A stretch of 18,887 nt of DNA from an uncultured Methanomassiliicoccales archaeon (GTDB taxonomy: Archaea > Thermoplasmatota > Thermoplasmata > SG8-5): the NCBI GenBank assembly GCA_938004075.1, contig CALKWP010000126.1, forward strand, positions 1 to 18,887. The letters are read 5' to 3'. The notes below the pieces were generated by a model that saw nothing but the letters and a program-made list of their open reading frames with translations, was not told the origin of the DNA and searched no databases. Numbering within the stretch: position 1 is the stretch's first letter; every line of letters starts with the position of its first letter. The position numbers and the translations under genes are program-made. Shown in pieces: positions 7,401 through 13,187 of the stretch.

Positions 7401-10400
7401 CGCAGCTTCTGAGGTTCGACTCCAGTGCAGACGCGGACGATTGGAACGGCTTCGTTTCGGGTGGAGGCGTGGCAGCAGCATTCAGCGGCCAGATGCTTGA
7501 GATTGGGATGACCATACCCAGGGAGATGGCGTCCACCGCAACCGACCCGGCAGTGCTCATGATAACACTGGATTCAGATGGGAACTCGGACATCACTGAT
7601 TACCTGATGGCGCCGGAAGGCAGCGGAACTGTCGCGACCTTTTCAATAGAGAGAAGCGATATTCTGCTGCCTGGCGCTCTGTCGACGCCATTGGGGACGA
7701 TCGCTCTGAGCGCACACAATGATGGCGGCTCAGCCATCAACGCATTCGAATTCACGGTAACAGGCAACGGGAACGCTGCAGATCTGCCCAACCCATCACT
7801 GACAGATGCTTCCGGAAACGTCGTCCCGGCAACAGTCAGCAACATAGATGCAAAGAGCTTCAGAATCACCCTGAGCCAGCCGATGCATATGAATGCGAAC
7901 ACAACGCTTAATCTGGGCCTGGAAGCCGATGTGTCCGCCGGAGCGGCCAACAAGGCCGTTGGCATCTCCATGATTGACATCAACAGCACAAGGCAGGGAA
8001 CCGTTGTCCGCAATGTGGGTTCCGGGCTGTGGAACATCGGTGTTCCAACCGGCATGAGAGTGGATGGCGCCTTCGGGGACTGGGCATCAGTCTCGGGAAA
8101 TGCTGACATAACTGGCGATGTTATCGTATCCAACAGCAATTCCAGCTTCATCAACTCCAACATCGACATCGTCGAGAACAGGTTCGCGGTGTTCCAGGAT
8201 TCGCTGTTCTTCCAGGTCTCCGTCCAAGGCGTCATGATGGGTGGCGAAGCCCTTCCCACAATCAGATTCAGGTCCGGAAGCCAGCAACCAACCGAATACC
8301 TGGATTCGGACCGCGACAGTGTCCCGGATGCCGTGGATCCGCACCCACATGATTTCACCAACGATGGAACAATCGATTCGGAGATGGTCACCTCAACAGG
8401 GGAGCCGGACGTGGATGGAGATGACGCTGCCGATTACCCGCACGGACCCGATTGGTGGCTGAACACGACCATACTAGCATACTTCCCCGAGCCGTACACT
8501 GGAATGGCAGTCTCCATATACATCGGCCCGGTGAGCACCAAATATATCGAGCAGAAGGGCGACGACAGATTGTATCTCTTAATAGATTCTGATGATGACC
8601 CGTCCACCGGCCAGAACCTCAGGGGCGGAACCGGCGTGGACCATGTCCTGATCATATCGGGAAAGAACAACCGCATACTGGCGAGCGAGTTATATGCCTA
8701 TGACCCTGGCAACTCGGAAACTGGATGGGCCTTCATGGCCAATGCAAGCGCGGCCCTGGACTGGAGCAGGATGGAGGGCGCCGTCGCCCTCTCAAGGGTC
8801 AGCTTGAGCGCAGGTTCGAACTTCACGATTTTCATCTCCACCGAGGACTGGCGCGGCGGACGGGATTCCATGGATGCGCCATTCATCAGCACGATGCCCT
8901 CGGGTGCTTCGGGCACAAGATCCCCGGCAGGCAATAATGTCGTTCTCAACGAAGTGTTCGCTTTCGGCACGGCAGACTGGGCAGAGCTATGCAATCCCAC
9001 TGCCGCGCCAATCAACATAGGCGGTTGGACATTGACCCGCCAGGGCAACGGCAACAATTACGTCAATATCCAAACGTTCCCTGCCGGGACAACCCTCGGA
9101 GCCTTCGGAAGCGGTTCGGAATACATATCGGTCGCGCTGGGTAACCTGCTTACTGATGCCGCCAGGAACCTCAGATTGAACAGCGGAAACACCATTGTTG
9201 ACCAGGTCCAGTATCTCGCGCCAACCGCCGGCACGAGCTACGCTCGACTTAAGAATCAGACCTTCGGGATGCCGCAGGACACGGATGCGGCAGGAGACTG
9301 GTACACATCCCCCGCACCGACCCGGGGCGCGCCCAACGAGAGAACCGCGCCGTCGATTGTTGTTTCCAAATCGTCGGAGCACTCTGTCATGTTCGCCAAT
9401 AGCCAGGCAACGTACACAATATGGTACAACAACACCGGAACCGGCAACGCAAAGCATGTCTGGGTCAATGACACGCTGCCAGCCGGGCTAACATATTCCT
9501 CATCCAGCATTGCTTATTCCTCGAATTCCGGCCAGACCTATGGGTGGTATTTCACAAATGTGGCGCCTGGAGAATATTCCTTCACCATCACAGTTGATGT
9601 CAGCGGTTCTCTGGCCCAGGGCACTGTTCTGACAAACACGGCCAACCTCCGGTACACGGACCAGCTATCAAGATTGTGGGGCTCATCCTCGGATTCCTTC
9701 ATCTCCACCGTGTCAGCACCTTCCCCGATATTGACTCTCACGAAGACAGTGAACAATCCAACGCCCGTGCCAACCGAGACAGTAACATTCACAATACAAT
9801 ACAACAACATAGGTGCAGCCAGCGCGCCCCATGTGTGGCTCAACGACACCTTGCCTGCGGGTGTGACATATGTCTCGGCCAGCCCTGCACCAGCAAGCGT
9901 CAGCGGCCAGAACGTACTCTGGTATTTCCAGGATGTGGCCATCGGAAGCTACTCCATTACCCTGCGGGCAACAATCGGCGCGGGCGTTTCGCCTGGATTG
10001 ACGCTCATCAACACGGTCACGGCAGACTACAAGAATTCCGCCGGAATGTCGCAGCCCCAGCTCCAGGCCCAGGCATCGATGGTTGTTGCCAGCGCAGCCA
10101 GGAGCATAGTCATAAACGAGGTTATATCGGTGGGAACAGAGTATATTGAACTCTGCAATCCTTCCGCGGCCATAGTCAACCTCGGAGGCTGGCAACTCCA
10201 ATACCAGCAGGGAAACTGGAGAACGCTTTACACGTTCCTGTCATTTGAGAACATCGGGCCTTGGGGCTCCGGAGGGGAGTACAGGGCAATATCGATTGCT
10301 GGCACAATACCCGATGCATCCAAGCCAATGAGATTGATAGAGGCGGGCGGGAGGGTTGTGGATGCAACCACATACACCACAATGGCCGCCGGCCAATCCT

Positions 10401-11362
10401 GGTCCAGGTTCAAGCATGAGGACACCGGCAAGCCCATAGACACGGATTCCGATTCGAACGACTTCTACATATCAAACAACGGCTGGATAGTTCCGGAGGG
10501 ACCGACCCCGGGAGCGGCCAATGACAGGAAGAGACCGGTCATGGAAATAGAGAAAACAGCGTCGGTGGCAACCGCAGAACCCGGGCAGACAGTGATTTAC
10601 ACTATCACGTATCGCAACATCGGCGACGGCAATGCCAAGAATGTGTGGGTGAACGACACTTTGCCTTCCGGCATCGATTTCGCATCCTCAAGCCCGGCTC
10701 CGACCAGCATATCAGGCCAGAATATTGTATGGTACTTCAACAATGTGAACCATGGCACGACCAACAGCATCACCCTCACCACCAGGGTCAACTCCACTGC
10801 AGCCGATAGCTCGGTGCTGACAAATACCGCCAGCCTGGTCTACCATGACGCACTCAGAAGGCCGATGGGCTCTTCAACCGCGAGCGCCAGCCTGACCTTC
10901 CGAAAGCCTGTCATTACGGTGGCCAAGGTTGCTGATGTGGCCACCGCCTCTGCGGGCGACACAATCGCCTACACAATCTACTACAACAACACTGGCTCTG
11001 CGAATGCCGGCTCAGTGTGGATAAACGATACCCTGCCTGCTGGCGTTTCCTATGTATCCGCCAGCCCTGCGCCAGCAACGGTTTCCGGGCAGAGCGTGGC
11101 GTGGCACCTCATCAATGTAGCGCCTGGCAGCCACTCAATAACCATCACGGTTACCGTTGATTCGAACGCTACCGGAACGCTGACAAACTGGGCGTTCCTG
11201 GATTACTCGTCAGCGTATGCCTGGAAGATGAATTCCAGCTCAGACTCGGCGGTTGTCGAGATACCCGAGATGCGGCATCTGGCAATTCCGATATTCGGCA
11301 TAATGTTCATTGCATTCATCTATCACAGAAAAGGGAGGCGAGGAAATGGAAAGGAAATTTGA
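4478..11362 (+). CDS. Giant transmembrane protein: HhH, 8 zinc ribbons, TPR, VNG repeat, TM, LTD/DUF11 ectodomain
   Basis: 2294 residues, not recognised as a known protein. Order of parts: double helix-hairpin-helix (IPGVGRAKARALF 14-26, VPGIGLDLARSM 47-58); eight zinc ribbons of CxxC-x10-CxxC starting at Cys84, 139, 194, 232, 273, 310, 351 and 443; acidic linkers; TPR-like helices at about 573-610 and 665-700; a (V/T/I)NG repeat (724-831); a basic patch (835-851); a TM helix (about 853-873). The rest should be outside: 'IDGNFAEW' (882-889) and 'VDGAFGDW' (about 1195) beta domains of carbohydrate-binding/DOMON-like type, an Asp-rich calcium-loop-like stretch near 1275, lamin-tail domains at about 1486-1620 and 1875-2018, and DUF11 repeats near 1625, 1750, 2020 and 2144. 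The tail PEMRHLAIPIF (2264-2274) plus a hydrophobic stretch and RKGRR resembles a PEF-CTERM-type sorting signal. Domain names are from family knowledge; a structural or adhesive role is inferred. Confidence 0.85.
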   Translation: MNNTDDDFAELVLIPGVGRAKARALFNAGYRTLEEIGKADTRALAKVPGIGLDLARSMQDFAVIMASAAPKEAEPEAKGGLFICPLCGSMVGAGSSACPGCGITFSDEVDDDIEPIEAESEIKEDDGFWYKKNASLFICPECGSLVSDAGDSCPKCGVQFDKDEGEAELPDLPSPAGEDDGYWYKTGDSTLFMCPNCGSFITKDADGCSACGIVFENGGEEDAEERPETLLCPMCKSSLPAGADSCGECGFDFNREKESDGFWYKDQTELFMCPDCGAFIPKSASKCGICGAVLEEDDGSEPAPPVAETCPMCKGELAPGMKSCKECGYDPALEKDADGFWYKDSSALFICPGCGAFISEAANSCLNCGLVFEGAEADEEKHEPVIVKPEGASEPGSDLEKQVDDLIELVEMEDILEAEASGKEEIEDAEDIGISAQEALYLCPICGAFIQSGMSKCPSCAAVFDDIEEMELEPVGSVLETVIDNKELAREMATEIEEIEAELLEPPKQIAERKGGVSKDFLDRWKKLDVDDESEILGIVRKKAAETKTLSPVEIDAELGLDEAPEDRDKNFGYWRDRARDMASIGKVEEAVALLDRAVELNPEREMEYKRLMLEIMGIGSEEKAVDISDMVSIDDIGDLSMDEALISSKNLEKLEEVERRLAKEPENGVLWQEKGELLEKLGRHSEAVACFDKSISISYSELRKDAKAIGRAGRLPQPGIGLTNGMGRVNGTVNGLLSQRGLVSGSLSGMVNGKVNGLSRGKVNGFTRPAGKVNGMFSGRTNGKVNGLTNGMLEGRVNGTGLINGTGLGLINGGLVNGLGLVNGEGMVNGMGSLRRLRQRRRERIIWRYRLTAMVLFVTLVLMISMIGNMVIQEESGNIYIDGNFAEWNGVSSYYNFLSPAQRLNIMETRMAIQNGRINMLVLLEGDAFDGAGVDSVWALADLDRNPDTGYSMGSMGVDLAVEVYGWNGTLMGTQLLRFDSSADADDWNGFVSGGGVAAAFSGQMLEIGMTIPREMASTATDPAVLMITLDSDGNSDITDYLMAPEGSGTVATFSIERSDILLPGALSTPLGTIALSAHNDGGSAINAFEFTVTGNGNAADLPNPSLTDASGNVVPATVSNIDAKSFRITLSQPMHMNANTTLNLGLEADVSAGAANKAVGISMIDINSTRQGTVVRNVGSGLWNIGVPTGMRVDGAFGDWASVSGNADITGDVIVSNSNSSFINSNIDIVENRFAVFQDSLFFQVSVQGVMMGGEALPTIRFRSGSQQPTEYLDSDRDSVPDAVDPHPHDFTNDGTIDSEMVTSTGEPDVDGDDAADYPHGPDWWLNTTILAYFPEPYTGMAVSIYIGPVSTKYIEQKGDDRLYLLIDSDDDPSTGQNLRGGTGVDHVLIISGKNNRILASELYAYDPGNSETGWAFMANASAALDWSRMEGAVALSRVSLSAGSNFTIFISTEDWRGGRDSMDAPFISTMPSGASGTRSPAGNNVVLNEVFAFGTADWAELCNPTAAPINIGGWTLTRQGNGNNYVNIQTFPAGTTLGAFGSGSEYISVALGNLLTDAARNLRLNSGNTIVDQVQYLAPTAGTSYARLKNQTFGMPQDTDAAGDWYTSPAPTRGAPNERTAPSIVVSKSSEHSVMFANSQATYTIWYNNTGTGNAKHVWVNDTLPAGLTYSSSSIAYSSNSGQTYGWYFTNVAPGEYSFTITVDVSGSLAQGTVLTNTANLRYTDQLSRLWGSSSDSFISTVSAPSPILTLTKTVNNPTPVPTETVTFTIQYNNIGAASAPHVWLNDTLPAGVTYVSASPAPASVSGQNVLWYFQDVAIGSYSITLRATIGAGVSPGLTLINTVTADYKNSAGMSQPQLQAQASMVVASAARSIVINEVISVGTEYIELCNPSAAIVNLGGWQLQYQQGNWRTLYTFLSFENIGPWGSGGEYRAISIAGTIPDASKPMRLIEAGGRVVDATTYTTMAAGQSWSRFKHEDTGKPIDTDSDSNDFYISNNGWIVPEGPTPGAANDRKRPVMEIEKTASVATAEPGQTVIYTITYRNIGDGNAKNVWVNDTLPSGIDFASSSPAPTSISGQNIVWYFNNVNHGTTNSITLTTRVNSTAADSSVLTNTASLVYHDALRRPMGSSTASASLTFRKPVITVAKVADVATASAGDTIAYTIYYNNTGSANAGSVWINDTLPAGVSYVSASPAPATVSGQSVAWHLINVAPGSHSITITVTVDSNATGTLTNWAFLDYSSAYAWKMNSSSDSAVVEIPEMRHLAIPIFGIMFIAFIYHRKGRRGNGKEI
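4727..5857 (+). repeat. Array of eight zinc ribbons inside the giant protein
   Basis: All eight units keep exactly ten residues between the two CxxC knuckles. Two kinds are visible. Units 2, 3, 5 and 7 are preceded by DG(F/Y)WYK (126-131, 180-185, 260-265, 338-343) and read LF(I/M)CPxCG. Units 4 and 6 read CPMCK and alternate with them. Units 1 and 8 are FICPLCG and YLCPICG and lack the WYK motif. This points to duplication of a paired module. Confidence 0.85.
6647..6970 (+). repeat. (V/T/I)NG low-complexity repeat in the giant protein
   Basis: Residues 724-831 hold 16 (V/T/I)NG tripeptides (11 VNG, 3 TNG, 2 ING) spaced 4 to 18 residues apart in Gly-rich linkers with scattered Arg and Lys. 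An exact 21-base DNA repeat (6733-6753 and 6823-6843, 90 bases apart) shows a recent in-frame duplication of 30 codons. The stretch sits just before the basic patch and TM helix, on the predicted cytoplasmic side. Confidence 0.8.
8933..11263 (+). repeat. Duplicated LTD-DUF11-DUF11 block in the giant protein
   Basis: Block 1 is 8933-10099 and block 2 is 10100-11263. Corresponding parts are a near-constant 389-395 residues apart: LTD starts 1486 and 1875, first DUF11 1625 and 2020, second DUF11 1750 and 2144. The second DUF11 units of the two blocks are the closest pair (TLPAGVTYVSASPAPASVSG against TLPAGVSYVSASPAPATVSG). The whole block was therefore probably copied once. Confidence 0.75.
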
Positions 11363-11492
11363 AGGTGCGAACACAGTGGTCAGGAGCCAGGGAATCTTGC
11401 AGACAGCAACTGAGACGTTCATGGCGAATCTTCCGATTATCGTCCTTAGTTTCGTTGTTGCGTTGACCATTGCAGGCGAGATTTTCCTCTGA
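11346..11492 (+). CDS. Small single-pass membrane peptide, 48 aa
   Basis: A 48-residue protein with a polar N-terminal half (MERKFEGANTVVRSQ) and one hydrophobic helix at about residues 30-48 (PIIVLSFVVALTIAGEIF) ending right at the C-terminus. The ATG at 11346 has a strong ribosome-binding site, GAGGCGAGGA, at 11335-11344. The gene overlaps the last 17 bases of the giant gene in another frame, so translation is probably coupled. The same frame is open upstream to 11310, but that part lies over the giant gene and has no such site. I do not recognise a family. By position it may be a partner or membrane anchor of the giant surface protein; this is inference. The stop abuts the stop of the gene on the other strand. 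Confidence 0.6.
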   Translation: MERKFEGANTVVRSQGILQTATETFMANLPIIVLSFVVALTIAGEIFL

Positions 11493-12299
11493 TCATATGA
11501 ATGATTCATGCAGTTTCTTTTGATAATTGGCTGCCAGCCCGATGAGAAGATATGCCGCGACCCACGAGAGTTCAATCAGACTACCATCGAAGTAAATGTT
11601 CTGGAGTGCTAGAGCACTGTAGCCGATGTCGGCAATCATCATTGAGAATAGAGCTGCTGAAAGCAGGTACCATCCTTTCGATATCGATGTCCCCCAATAG
11701 AGCGCTATCGAAAGGCCTATTCCAAACAGCAATACGTCCAGGGCGACAAATGCAATCTGGAAAAACTTCTCTGATGATGTGAACCCTGAGGAAGAAAGCA
11801 CGGGCAAAGCCACGACATACATTGAGATTATCGCAAATGTTCCGGCCAAAAGGCCAACGATGAATGTGTACCCAAGGTTGGATTTGAGTTCTGTATTTCT
11901 TGCTTTGTAAATAAAGCCGAAAGCGATGAAAACATAACCTGCCAGGAACGGATAATCTGTGTTGTCTATGAGTAATGCTGGCATACCGGAATAACCCATC
12001 TCCCACAGGAGAACATCCAAACCCCATATCAGTTCGGCGACCGTCCATAGAAGAACGCCGATTGTGATGAGTGACCATACCCTTCCTTCGGTGGATTTGT
12101 GGCCATAGAACCGAACCACAAACAGCAGGACTATTGATGCAATCACTATTGAACCATCATACGGAAGGTAAGTCAGAGCTGTTGCCCAATCCTCGCCTGG
12201 CGCGATGACAAGAAGTGCAAGGTATGTAGCGGCTGTAAAAATGCCCCAACCGAAAAGCACCAGACTGATTTTATCTTTCAAGAACTCTTTCCAGTGCAT
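11493..12299 (-). CDS. Multi-pass membrane protein, eight predicted TM helices
   Basis: A 268-residue integral membrane protein. Hydrophobic segments are visible at about 11-32, 48-65, 75-97, 114-131, 143-167, 180-202, 209-232 and 240-258. The stretch WTVAELIWGL (85-94) followed by a short acidic loop and DYPFLAGYVFIAFG (115-128) reminds me of the 7-8 TM sensory regions found in front of histidine kinase and GGDEF domains, but here no output domain is attached. The ATG at 12299 shares its A with the stop of the upstream gene (TGATG), so translation is coupled. An alternative TTG one codon earlier is less likely. The substrate or signal is unknown. Base composition is visibly lower in GC than the lipid, pdxS and glyA genes. 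Confidence 0.75.
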   Translation of the reverse strand: MHWKEFLKDKISLVLFGWGIFTAATYLALLVIAPGEDWATALTYLPYDGSIVIASIVLLFVVRFYGHKSTEGRVWSLITIGVLLWTVAELIWGLDVLLWEMGYSGMPALLIDNTDYPFLAGYVFIAFGFIYKARNTELKSNLGYTFIVGLLAGTFAIISMYVVALPVLSSSGFTSSEKFFQIAFVALDVLLFGIGLSIALYWGTSISKGWYLLSAALFSMMIADIGYSALALQNIYFDGSLIELSWVAAYLLIGLAANYQKKLHESFI

Positions 12300-12547
12300 C
12301 AATTCGCCCCCATTTTAGCAAGGTTGCCCTTGATTTTCAATGCGATTTTGCGGGCTTTAGCCGGCCCGACAAATGTAATCATTGCGGGCTCGATATGCAC
12401 ATCTATCGCCCTGATTAGGTCTTTGGGTGTGGCTGTGTCCGGGTTTGAGCCTATCCTTTCCAGGCCTTTCTTTACCATGCCCATTGATAATATGTCCCCG
12501 AGGAACATCAATTCATCCTGAACGAATCTGCATGAGGCGGTCGGCAT
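12299..12547 (-). CDS. Small soluble protein of unknown function, 82 aa
   Basis: An 82-residue, mostly helical soluble protein that I do not recognise. Recognisable points are the segment DELMFLGDILSMGMVKKGLE (11-30), a short loop SNPDTATP (34-41), and a basic C-terminus (KARKIALKIKGNLAKM). The ATG at 12547 follows a TATA-like box on the - strand at 12586-12593 (ttaaatat) by a spacing that allows a leader of about 17 nt. An internal ATG at residue 14 is possible. The TGATG junction with the 8-TM protein implies they are made together, so this may be its soluble partner; inference only. The lower-GC composition is shared with that gene. Confidence 0.65.
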   Translation of the reverse strand: MPTASCRFVQDELMFLGDILSMGMVKKGLERIGSNPDTATPKDLIRAIDVHIEPAMITFVGPAKARKIALKIKGNLAKMGAN

Positions 12548-12585
12548 ACCTACTGGCTCCTGGTCCAGAGGGGATTCAGGGCGCG

Positions 12586-12593
12586 ATATTTAA
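12586..12593 (-). promoter_or_regulatory. TATA-like box of the 82-aa/8-TM gene pair
   Basis: Read on the - strand this is ttaaatat, about 25 nt before a predicted transcript start near 12564 and 39 nt before the ATG at 12547. Assigned by eye. Confidence 0.4.
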
Positions 12594-12702
12594 GGATTTG
12601 GTGAAGGACGATATCTGATTTGATAAAGTTAGTAGATGCGAGATTGTTCATATATGCTCAAGGATGAGAGAAAAGCATCAATGCAATATCTGATAAATGG
12701 GG

Positions 12703-12743
12703 GACGATTGCTATGCAACATTATGCAAACAAACGCAATCGTC
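12703..12743. repeat. Inverted repeat, 9-bp arms
   Basis: gacgattgc (12703-12711) and gcaatcgtc (12735-12743) are perfect complements around a 23-base loop. First in the row of hairpins, upstream of the first 64-bp repeat. Confidence 0.7.
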
Positions 12744-12793
12744 GGTCCTGTCGAATTTCATGATTGCATAAGGTTAGCGAAATTCGGCGGACC
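12744..12793. repeat. Inverted repeat, 8-bp plus 5-bp arms
   Basis: cgaatttc (12752-12759) pairs with gaaattcg (12779-12786). Outside a small internal loop, ggtcc (12744-12748) pairs with ggacc (12789-12793). The right outer arm enters the first 64-bp repeat. Confidence 0.7.
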
Positions 12794-12854
12794 TCCCTTC
12801 CCCAATTTTCAGCAAATATGCTCGTAGATTGTTATTGCTCCCAAAAAGGAAGGG
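12791..12854. repeat. 64-bp palindromic direct repeat, copy 1
   Basis: Identical over all 64 bases to 12903-12966. The unit is itself an imperfect palindrome: cccttcc (12795-12801) faces ggaaggg (12848-12854), and agcaaata (12811-12818) faces tattgct (12833-12839) with one extra A. The outer arm is 7 bp here against 10 bp in copy 2. Confidence 0.9.
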
Positions 12855-12860
12855 GTTAGC

Positions 12861-12900
12861 GCCTAATTTTCAATCCCAAAACGATCGCATAAAATTAGGC
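12861..12900. repeat. Inverted repeat between the two 64-bp copies, 10-bp arms
   Basis: gcctaatttt (12861-12870) and aaaattaggc (12891-12900) are perfect complements around a 20-base loop. With a gap and one wobble, ggggt (12852-12856) can pair with acctc (12903-12907), as in the preceding hairpin. Confidence 0.8.
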
Positions 12901-12902
12901 TT

Positions 12903-12966
12903 ACCTCCCTTCCCCAATTTTCAGCAAATATGCTCGTAGATTGTTATTGCTCCCAAAAAGGAAGGG
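12903..12966. repeat. 64-bp palindromic direct repeat, copy 2
   Basis: Identical to copy 1, offset by 112 bases. Here the outer arms are a perfect 10 bp: cctcccttcc (12904-12913) and ggaagggagg (12960-12969). Confidence 0.9.
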
Positions 12967-12967
12967 A

Positions 12968-13014
12968 GGGCTAGCCTTGTCAGAAGGGATGGGATGCACT
13001 CTAACAACTAGCCC
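12968..13014. repeat. Inverted repeat after the second copy, 7-bp arms
   Basis: gggctag (12968-12974) and ctagccc (13008-13014) are complements around a 33-base loop. The shortest and weakest of the series. Confidence 0.5.
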
Positions 13015-13187
13015 AAAATCCCCCAGTTACCATATATTTGCGTGAATATAAATACCTTTCCCGTAAAATATATATATATCCTGTTTGAAATTCCTTCGAC
13101 CGGGTAACAGATTTTCATTGTTAGTTATTTAAAATGATTTTATCCTGGTGAGATTTTTTAATTAATATATATCTACTCACATTTTAA

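Larger units (their letters stand above)
12603..13187. other. AT-rich gene-poor gap with palindromic repeats
   Basis: About 585 bases with no convincing gene. The left part holds the repeat and hairpin cluster at 12703-13014, annotated separately. The right part (13015-13187) is very AT-rich, with runs such as ataaatacc and tatatatat near 13045-13080 and gattttttaatt near 13150, which could be promoters or a + strand T-run terminator. A 63-codon open frame at 12636-12827 crosses the hairpins and is not credible. Confidence 0.6.

Noticed and set aside
12636..12827. 63-codon + strand frame in the gap
   Set aside because: It runs through two hairpins and into the first repeat copy and has no clear ribosome-binding site or family.
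12771..12905. Integron attC sites
   Set aside because: The hairpins with variable arms and a shared ggttagcg are suggestive, but the box does not fit GTTRRRY at its sixth base, no matching RYYYAAC partner is placed correctly, and there is no integrase in the window.
12791..12966. CRISPR array
   Set aside because: Only two copies, the unit of 64 bases is too long, there is one 48-base spacer that is itself palindromic, and no cas gene is nearby.
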